Positions 62,201 to 64,000 of a DNA stretch of 64,000 nucleotides are shown here, piece by piece. A program made the translations under genes and the position numbers. Every line of letters begins with the position of its first letter. The stretch's first letter is position 1. Source of the DNA: Synaphobranchus kaupii (lineage: Eukaryota > Chordata > Actinopteri > Anguilliformes > Synaphobranchidae); NCBI GenBank assembly GCA_029718625.1, contig CM056377.1, positions 36,098,457-36,162,456 on the forward strand, written 5' to 3'. The notes under the pieces are model-generated. The model ran no database searches and was not told where the DNA came from. It saw only the letters and a list, made by a program, of their open reading frames with translations.

Positions 62201-63038
62201 TGTTTGGTAGTTCAGGTATTTGGTTCAGTATTACCTACTGTAATATGTCAAATGCATTTATGATGAGCCTGGTGGGGACTCTGGTGGGGACTGTGACTGT
62301 AAACCCAGCCCTGTGTTTCAGCTGTGACTCTGGTGGGGACTATGACTGTAAACCCAGCCCTGTGTTTCAGCTGTGACTCTGGTAGGGACTGTGACTGTAA
62401 ACCCATCCCTGTGTTTCAGCTGTGACTCTGGTGGGGACTGTGAGTGTCTGTGCACAGCCATTGCTGCCTACGCTGAGGAGTGCAACCGCAGAGGCATTTA
62501 CATCCGCTGGAGGTCCCAGGCGCTCTGCCGTATGTTGAGCTGCTGTATTATATACAGACTCCATATATACTTCAATTATATCATGTACTTATTTAACCAG
62601 AATGGATGAAAGCCTACTGGTTTGATTTCTTTCTTCTTCTTTGCTCCTGTTTGTCCTTCACACACAGAATAGCTTCTGGTAGAATTTCCTACTTTCAGTC
62701 AAACTTGTTCTTCAAACATGCACAGTTTGCCTTTTTTTCAAAGTCTGCTACGTTTTTTTTGAAGATGGTAGCGTTTCACTTTCCTTCATTATAACTCCTG
62801 CGCTCACTCACTCTCTGTCTCTGTCTCTGGCTCTCTCTGTCTCTCTCTGTCTCTCTCTCTTCTCGTCCCTCTCCCATTCTCTCCACAGCCCTTCAGTGTG
62901 AGAACGGTCTTGTGTATGAGGCCTGTGGTCCGGCCTGTATCCCCAGCTGCTCCAGCAGCACACAGAGCTCTGACTCTGACTGCAGCGCCCTCTCCTGTGT
63001 GGAGGGCTGCTTCTGCAACCCCGGGGCTGTCTGGAATG
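40609..63038 (+). CDS. sspo: SCO-spondin, N-terminal part in 25 coding exons, continues beyond the window
   Basis: SCO-spondin is a giant secreted glycoprotein of the subcommissural organ and floor plate. It polymerises into Reissner's fibre in cerebrospinal fluid and is needed for straight body-axis growth in fish. Twenty-five exons join in phase for about 1316 residues: signal peptide ([16 protein letters not shown]), EMI domain (about 20-115), a Cys-rich linker (116-175), then vWD1 (about 195-360), C8 (364-457), TIL (458-538), vWD2 (about 545-700), C8 (about 730-813), TIL (814-895), a second TIL-like unit (896-985), vWD3 (about 1000-1175), C8 (1188-1266) and TIL (1267 on). Each vWD has the GLCG core. 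The order and many segments match vertebrate SCO-spondin, for example [12 protein letters not shown] and [13 protein letters not shown]. The frame is intact throughout. LDLa, TSP1 and C-terminal exons lie beyond the right edge. Confidence 0.95.
41279..41488 (+). CDS. sspo: sspo coding exon 2, EMI domain
   Basis: An acceptor TATCTCAG is followed by [20 protein letters not shown] and then [20 protein letters not shown]. This corresponds to the WCE...C.S.Y.Y...GW.LD pattern at the start of vertebrate SCO-spondin. The donor is GTGAGA at 41489. Confidence 0.93.
41588..42028. mobile_element. TTAA-flanked MITE, piggyBac-like ends (sspo intron 2)
   Basis: The element starts CCCCTTAACTTGG and ends AGAAGGGG, with TTAA on both sides (41584-41587 and 42029-42032). 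The TTAA target and CCC-type ends are those of piggyBac-like elements. It is 441 bp and non-coding. A diverged relative is at 121-560. Confidence 0.7.
42551..42692 (+). repeat. Non-coding block B in sspo intron 2, duplicate of 38825-39000
   Basis: See block A at 38825. Here the longest shared run is TGATTGATTTAAGGAAGCCA, and two gaps of about 13 bases distinguish the copies. It lies about 95 bases upstream of exon 3. Confidence 0.7.
42786..42868 (+). CDS. sspo: sspo coding exon 3, end of EMI domain
   Basis: An acceptor GTCACCAG is followed by [20 protein letters not shown] and WAGPRCAE. The NRTVR-CC-GW-G--C block is highly conserved in SCO-spondin. The donor is G|GTATGG, phase 1. Confidence 0.95.
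42993..43444. mobile_element. Foldback-core element, TA-flanked (sspo intron 3)
   Basis: Starts CAGTGATCCATCCATATCTA and ends CCCCACTG between TA dinucleotides. The interior repeats the core of the 20432-21601 palindrome (CAGAGTGATGGTTTGAGG, CAGACCCTTGATGACTTACA). The right third matches the 19740-19888 sequence (CACCCGATATGGATG). Non-coding. Confidence 0.7.
43658..43882 (+). mobile_element. tRNA-derived SINE, fish HpaI-type tail (sspo intron 3)
   Basis: A box around 43665-43680 (TAGTATAATGGTTAAGG), perfect B box GGTTCGATTCC at 43711-43721, and the conserved fish SINE/LINE tail GTCGCTCTGGATAAGAGCGT followed by CTGCTAAATG and a short TGTAATG end. Confidence 0.9.
43938..44108 (+). CDS. sspo: sspo coding exon 4, Cys-rich linker
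   Basis: An acceptor CTGTTTTAG is followed by [34 protein letters not shown] and [12 protein letters not shown]. It matches the GHC-W-C...CC---WG-SWR----C-SC segment between EMI and vWD1. The donor is G|GTCAGC, phase 1. Confidence 0.93.
45212..45254 (+). repeat. (ATTT)n microsatellite in sspo intron 4
   Basis: About ten tandem TTTA units lie 260 bases upstream of exon 5. Confidence 0.9.
45516..45739 (+). CDS. sspo: sspo coding exon 5, start of vWD1
   Basis: An acceptor GTCTCTGCAG is followed by a linker and then [20 protein letters not shown] and [20 protein letters not shown]. This is the H(Y/F)xTFDxxxFxFxGxCxY opening of a von Willebrand D domain. The donor is AAG|GTATTA, phase 0. Confidence 0.95.
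45921..47245. mobile_element. 1.3-kb TTAA-flanked inverted-repeat element (sspo intron 5)
   Basis: The element begins AGGGATAGTTCGGAATTTTG and ends with the reverse complement, with TTAA at 45917-45920 and 47246-47249. The inverted arms are about 330 bp each and nearly identical. The centre holds a (GCTA)n run (46468-46487) and no transposase. TTAA targets with AGGG ends fit Kolobok- or piggyBac-type elements. This one fills most of intron 5. Confidence 0.85.
47411..47513 (+). CDS. sspo: sspo coding exon 6, vWD1
   Basis: An acceptor CATTTTGTAG precedes [20 protein letters not shown] and [14 protein letters not shown], the central vWD strand (V.I..GN...NG..V). The donor is G|GTGCGA (GT at 47514-47515). 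The reading frame stays open through the following 159-bp intron, but homology resumes cleanly at exon 7. Confidence 0.9.
47673..47831 (+). CDS. sspo: sspo coding exon 7, vWD1 core
   Basis: An acceptor TCCGCCCAG is followed by [40 protein letters not shown] and DG. It contains the GLCG motif of vWD1. The donor is G|GTGAGG, phase 1. Confidence 0.95.
47909..48988. mobile_element. 1.08-kb TTAA-flanked element (sspo intron 7)
   Basis: Starts AGGTGCACTATGCAGGATTT and ends AAATCCTGCATAGTACACCT, with TTAA at 47905-47908 and 48989-48992. The interior has no transposase and includes a 41-bp tandem duplication at 48866-48944 (unit starting AGAGATTGCCAGTGCACCAT). Confidence 0.8.
49202..49287 (+). CDS. 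sspo: sspo coding exon 8, end of vWD1
   Basis: An acceptor AATTTGCACAG precedes [20 protein letters not shown] and WRVPDQQTE, the DDF..................FGNSW closing motif of a vWD domain. The donor is GAG|GTACGA, phase 0. Confidence 0.93.
49418..49543 (+). CDS. sspo: sspo coding exon 9, C8-1 first half
   Basis: The frame [20 protein letters not shown], then [19 protein letters not shown], matches the first half of a C8 domain. The acceptor CGTCTCCACCAG (AG at 49416-49417) keeps phase 0 and removes a non-homologous in-frame stretch. Other in-phase AGs upstream (for example CTGCAG near 49365) are weaker but possible. The donor is AGG|GTGAGA. Confidence 0.8.
49846..49902 (+). mobile_element. 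SINE tail fragment (sspo intron 9)
   Basis: TTGCTTTGGATAAAAGCGTC followed by TGCCAAATGATTGTAATG is the conserved fish SINE tail without a recognisable tRNA-like head. Confidence 0.7.
50022..50195 (-). mobile_element. Inverted tRNA-derived SINE remnant (sspo intron 9)
   Basis: Read on the minus strand, a GGCAGCAGTGTAGTCTAACT head resembling the 43658 SINE is followed by a diverged B-box region and a degenerate tail ending CAAGTCACTCTGGACAGGAG. It is the same family as the copy in intron 3 but older. Confidence 0.7.
50303..50459 (+). CDS. sspo: sspo coding exon 10, C8-1 second half
   Basis: An acceptor CCTGTTCAG precedes [20 protein letters not shown] and [20 protein letters not shown], the Y...C......C......C..L..Y...C pattern of C8. 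The donor is G|GTACGA, phase 1. Confidence 0.95.
51052..51292 (+). CDS. sspo: sspo coding exon 11, TIL-1
   Basis: An acceptor CTCTCTTTCAG after a long CT tract is followed by [40 protein letters not shown] and [20 protein letters not shown]. This is a trypsin-inhibitor-like Cys-rich domain with its following linker. The donor splits a Cys codon TG|C. Confidence 0.95.
51759..51900 (+). CDS. sspo: sspo coding exon 12, linker and start of vWD2
   Basis: An acceptor GTCTCTCGCAG precedes [20 protein letters not shown], then [20 protein letters not shown], which is the C.C..G.W.C linker and the TFD opening of vWD2. The donor is GAG|GTGAGG, phase 0. Confidence 0.93.
52060..52330. repeat. Dispersed fish repeat in sspo intron 12
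   Basis: The block beginning ATTTTATTTGTATAGCGCTT and containing CACAAAGCAGCTTTACAGAG is of a repeat type common in fish genomes and resembles the start of the 63300 block. It has no coding capacity. Confidence 0.55.
52462..52588 (+). CDS. sspo: sspo coding exon 13, vWD2
   Basis: An acceptor GTGTGCGTGTAG precedes [20 protein letters not shown] and [20 protein letters not shown]. Spacing and Cys positions fit the middle of a vWD domain. The donor is G|GTGAGT. Confidence 0.92.
52676..52848 (+). CDS. sspo: sspo coding exon 14, vWD2
   Basis: An acceptor GGGAATCCAG precedes [20 protein letters not shown] and [20 protein letters not shown]. It matches the VNG...LP...G and LLW-DG strands of vWD. 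The donor is AAG|GTAACC, phase 0. Confidence 0.93.
53296..53514 (+). CDS. sspo: sspo coding exon 15, end of vWD2 and start of C8-2
   Basis: An acceptor CGCTGGCAG precedes [20 protein letters not shown] and [14 protein letters not shown]. It contains the GLCG motif, the DDF motif and the A.AIC..L..S.F start of C8. The donor GT at 53515 is the first unit of a (GT)n microsatellite. Confidence 0.95.
53515..53630 (+). repeat. (GT)n microsatellite at the exon 15 donor
   Basis: Interrupted then pure GT repeats begin immediately at the splice donor. About 30 uninterrupted units lie at 53538-53597. Confidence 0.95.
53717..54485 (-). mobile_element. L1-Tx1 LINE 3' fragment (sspo intron 15)
   Basis: On the minus strand from 54490 a frame reads [20 protein letters not shown], then [12 protein letters not shown], and after a frameshift [10 protein letters not shown], typical of the C-terminal region after the reverse transcriptase of Tx1-type L1 LINEs. 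The reverse transcriptase itself is missing. A stray MITE end (GGGGGCCACATGTATAAAAC) lies at its far side near 53716. Confidence 0.65.
54486..54779. mobile_element. MITE with CCACATGTATAAA ends (sspo intron 15)
   Basis: The left end CCAGGGCCACATGTATAAAA is mirrored by TTTATACATGTGGCCCCTGG. The element is 294 bp with no coding capacity and lies directly next to the LINE fragment. Confidence 0.85.
54930..55095 (+). CDS. sspo: sspo coding exon 16, C8-2
   Basis: An acceptor GGTCCCTCAG precedes [20 protein letters not shown], then [20 protein letters not shown] and SWRNHTFC, a clear C8 second half. The donor is C|GTAAGT, phase 1. Confidence 0.95.
55372..55655 (+). repeat. 71-bp minisatellite, about four units, abutting the exon 17 acceptor
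   Basis: AATGTCAGTGG recurs at 55446, 55517 and 55588 (period 71), with a diverged first copy near 55372. The array ends just before the polypyrimidine tract of exon 17. Confidence 0.85.
55662..55908 (+). CDS. sspo: sspo coding exon 17, TIL-2
   Basis: An acceptor CTTCCTCTCAG precedes [20 protein letters not shown], then [20 protein letters not shown] and [20 protein letters not shown]. This is a TIL domain followed by the GDTI...CNTC linker. The donor splits a Cys codon TG|T. The exon is very GC-rich compared with its introns. Confidence 0.95.
57597..57872. mobile_element. 276-bp palindromic mariner-type MITE (sspo intron 17)
   Basis: CAGTGAGCACCATAATTCAT is mirrored by ATAAATTATGGTGCTCACTG, flanked by TA on both sides. 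The two halves are nearly perfect inverted copies, so it folds into one hairpin. Its ends match those of the 19263-19888 element. Confidence 0.9.
58279..58559. mobile_element. MITE with CAGGGTTCCCA ends, hAT-like (sspo intron 17)
   Basis: CAGGGTTCCCA on the left is mirrored by TGGGAACCCT on the right, and TCCTGGAAAA recurs inside. The CAGGG ends suggest the hAT superfamily. About 281 bp, non-coding. Confidence 0.65.
58558..58680 (+). repeat. (ACGTGC)n then (CA)n microsatellite
   Basis: About five ACGTGC hexamers, each forming a CACGTG E-box-like palindrome, are followed by about 40 CA units. This lies in intron 17, some 240 bases before exon 18. Confidence 0.95.
58918..59101 (+). CDS. sspo: sspo coding exon 18, TIL-like unit
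   Basis: An acceptor CTCCGTGTAG is followed by [20 protein letters not shown], then [20 protein letters not shown] and [12 protein letters not shown], the GxWNCT--PCP...Y-P--CL-TC...GC-CP-GTVLL segment of SCO-spondin. The donor is CTG|GTCAGT, phase 0. Confidence 0.93.
59199..59294 (+). repeat. (TG)n microsatellite in sspo intron 18
   Basis: An interrupted TG repeat lies about 40 bases upstream of the exon 19 acceptor and fills most of this 230-bp intron. Confidence 0.95.
59332..59426 (+). CDS. sspo: sspo coding exon 19, TIL-like linker
   Basis: An acceptor AACCACTGCAG precedes [20 protein letters not shown] and [11 protein letters not shown], matching the D--CVPP--CPC--------N-TI--DCN-C linker. 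The donor splits a Cys codon TG|C, as in exons 11 and 17. Confidence 0.95.
59748..60004 (+). CDS. sspo: sspo coding exon 20, start of vWD3
   Basis: An acceptor CTCCTCCTCAG precedes [20 protein letters not shown], then [20 protein letters not shown] and [20 protein letters not shown]. It is a textbook vWD opening ([10 protein letters not shown]) with the conserved CG--G-TC-K block. The donor is G|GTGAGA. Confidence 0.97.
60202..60370. mobile_element. Likely small MITE (sspo intron 20)
   Basis: AGGGTCCTCATGTCTCCATA on the left is roughly mirrored by TATGGAGACAAG with GGTTCTTTAAGGAAC-type sequence inside. A short imperfect inverted-repeat element. Confidence 0.45.
60587..60721 (+). CDS. sspo: sspo coding exon 21, vWD3
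   Basis: An acceptor GGGTTCCAG precedes [20 protein letters not shown], then [20 protein letters not shown] and LLWDGG, nearly identical in pattern to vertebrate SCO-spondin. The donor is G|GTATGA. Confidence 0.97.
60791..61091. mobile_element. MITE with TGGGTGCGTCCCAATA ends (sspo intron 21)
   Basis: TGGGTGCGTCCCAATA is mirrored by TATTGGGACGCACCCA, and the inner CCTCCCTTCCTCC/GGAGGAAGGGAGG segments are also inverted. 301 bp, non-coding. Confidence 0.85.
61288..61490 (+). CDS. sspo: sspo coding exon 22, end of vWD3
   Basis: An acceptor TTGCGCTCAG precedes [20 protein letters not shown], then [20 protein letters not shown] and [19 protein letters not shown]. It contains GLCGNFDGD and the FGNSW motif. 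The donor is ACT|GTGAGT, phase 0. Confidence 0.97.
61828..61955 (+). CDS. sspo: sspo coding exon 23, C8-3 first half
   Basis: An acceptor TTGTGCCTCAG precedes [20 protein letters not shown], then [20 protein letters not shown] and ACG. It matches the C..L....F..CH..V....FY..C..D.CGC part of C8. The donor is GG|GTGAGT, phase 2. Confidence 0.95.
62264..62460 (+). repeat. 49-bp minisatellite that triplicates the exon 24 acceptor
   Basis: The segment TGTGTTTCAGCTGTGACTCT occurs three times, with its acceptor followed by C at 62322, 62371 and 62420 (period 49). A partial GGTGGGGACT copy lies upstream. Only the last copy continues into the conserved exon. The array overlaps the 3' splice site and the first codons of sspo exon 24. 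Confidence 0.9.
62420..62529 (+). CDS. sspo: sspo coding exon 24, C8-3 second half
   Basis: The third of three tandem acceptors gives [20 protein letters not shown] and [17 protein letters not shown], the almost invariant [11 protein letters not shown] block of SCO-spondin. The two upstream acceptors would shift frame and reach a stop. The donor is C|GTATGT, phase 1. Confidence 0.95.
62889..63038 (+). CDS. sspo: sspo coding exon 25, TIL-3 (partial), last exon in the window
   Basis: An acceptor CTCTCCACAG after a long (TCTC)n pyrimidine tract precedes [20 protein letters not shown], then [19 protein letters not shown]. The donor is G|GTGAGA (GT at 63039-63040), phase 1. No next exon is visible to 64000, where repeats fill the intron. 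Confidence 0.95.
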
Positions 63039-63283
63039 GTGAGATGCCCCCGCCGCAACTCACAATAAAAGGACAGCTCTCTCTATGGCTACAAGACAAA
63101 AACTGCAGCCATCTAAAAAAGGGTCACACACTGCCTGTGTCCCATTGGTGACAATACCTCTTTAACCAAAGCTGATATATTGCACTTGCTTAATTCATAG
63201 CTGCGGCAACTTTATTGAGGTAGTGATAGTCAGAGATAAGGGCACTCATTTGACTGATTGCATACTGCATTTGAAAACATTGC

Positions 63284-64000
63284 TGATAATAATAATAATA
63301 ATAATAATAATAAAACTTTATTTGTATAGCACATTTCATACAAGAATTGTAGCTCAAAGTGCTTTACATCAATAATATAAAAGACAGTGTAAGGCAAGCA
63401 GCAAGTGCAGTTCATATAGTGGGAAAGGTATAAAATAATAATCAACATCATATCAGATCCTAATGTTCTAATAGGTTACTTAGTTACCATAATCTCGTTT
63501 CAAACAAAACATGAACACATTAATCAACATCATATCAGATCCTAGTGTTCTAATAGGTTACTTGAGTTACCATAATCTCGTTACAACATTAACATAAAGG
63601 ATGGAATATAAATAGTGGCAGATAAAAAATAAAAATTTAAAAATTTAAAAATTTAAAATTAAACAGTAGTGTGTTTAGTGCAGAGTAAGATTAAAAGTGC
63701 AAATCAGAGTGCAATAATACTGGAACTAGTATTTAGGAATAATGATGAAGACGGGTCAGTCAAATGCTTTGGTGAAAAGATATGTTTTAAGCTGCCTTTT
63801 AAATATCTCTAAGGTGTTAGCTTCCCTGATATTTGTGGGTAGTGCATTCCACAGTTTTGGGGCATAGTTAACAAAGGCTGCATCACCAATCTTTTTATGA
63901 CTGCTTCTGTTGATCTCTAATAGACCTGCATCAGATGATCGGAGTGTTCTAGCTGGTGTGTAATTTGTTAGGGAGTTTGCAATGTAGCTAGGTCCTTGTC
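63284..64000. repeat. Dispersed fish repeat after (AAT)n, sspo intron 25, cut by window end
   Basis: An (AAT)n tract (63287-63314) is followed by AAACTTTATTTGTATAGCAC, a common teleost repeat start. A segment with GTAGTGCATTCCACAGTTTT and AAAGGCTGCATCACCAA, typical of the same dispersed family, comes next. A duplicated ATCAACATCATATCAGATCC block occurs at 63440 and 63522. The family name was not determined. Confidence 0.65.

Overview
The window is vertebrate nuclear DNA, almost certainly from a teleost fish. It has multi-exon genes with GT-AG introns, AT-rich intergenic DNA, many (GT/CA)n microsatellites, tRNA-derived SINEs with the fish-type tail GTCGCTCTGGATAAGAGCGT, and many Tc1/mariner-like, hAT-like, Harbinger-like and TTAA-targeting DNA-transposon remnants. 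I cannot name the species.

Two protein-coding genes can be read exon by exon. (1) aoc1, amiloride-sensitive copper amine oxidase (diamine oxidase), is on the minus strand at 24830-29934. It has four coding exons and 742 residues, is complete from signal peptide to stop, and keeps the TPQ tyrosine, catalytic Asp and all three copper His. (2) sspo, SCO-spondin, the main Reissner-fibre glycoprotein, is on the plus strand from 40609 and runs off the right edge. I place 25 coding exons in phase, about 1316 residues: signal peptide, EMI domain, then three vWD-C8-TIL modules, with the fourth TIL unfinished at the edge. The two genes are divergent, about 10.7 kb apart start to start. AOC1 and SSPO also share human 7q36.1, which supports both names.

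Layout: 1-24.8 kb is largely intergenic and repeat-rich. It holds a Harbinger-like remnant (4.5-5.5 kb), small MITEs (8.9, 12.1, 16.5 kb), an internally deleted Tc1 copy (13.6-14.2 kb), a candidate first exon of an unrecognised minus-strand gene (12.8-13.0 kb) and two palindromic foldback elements (19.3 and 20.4-21.6 kb). 24.8-30 kb is aoc1. 30-40.6 kb is the shared upstream region, with candidate 5' exons for both genes, a three-unit minisatellite and a 1.26 kb inverted-repeat transposon. 40.6-64 kb is sspo, whose introns carry SINEs, at least three TTAA-flanked inverted-repeat elements, MITEs, an L1-Tx1 LINE fragment, microsatellites and minisatellites.

I found no clearly new biological system. 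The observations most worth checking are: a 49-bp minisatellite that triplicated the splice acceptor of sspo exon 24; an intron in the first vWD domain that is 53 codons long and open in frame; a block of non-coding sequence duplicated between the sspo upstream region and intron 2; a possible in-frame upstream first exon of sspo; and a 1.17 kb near-perfect palindrome whose core recurs in two other elements with different ends.
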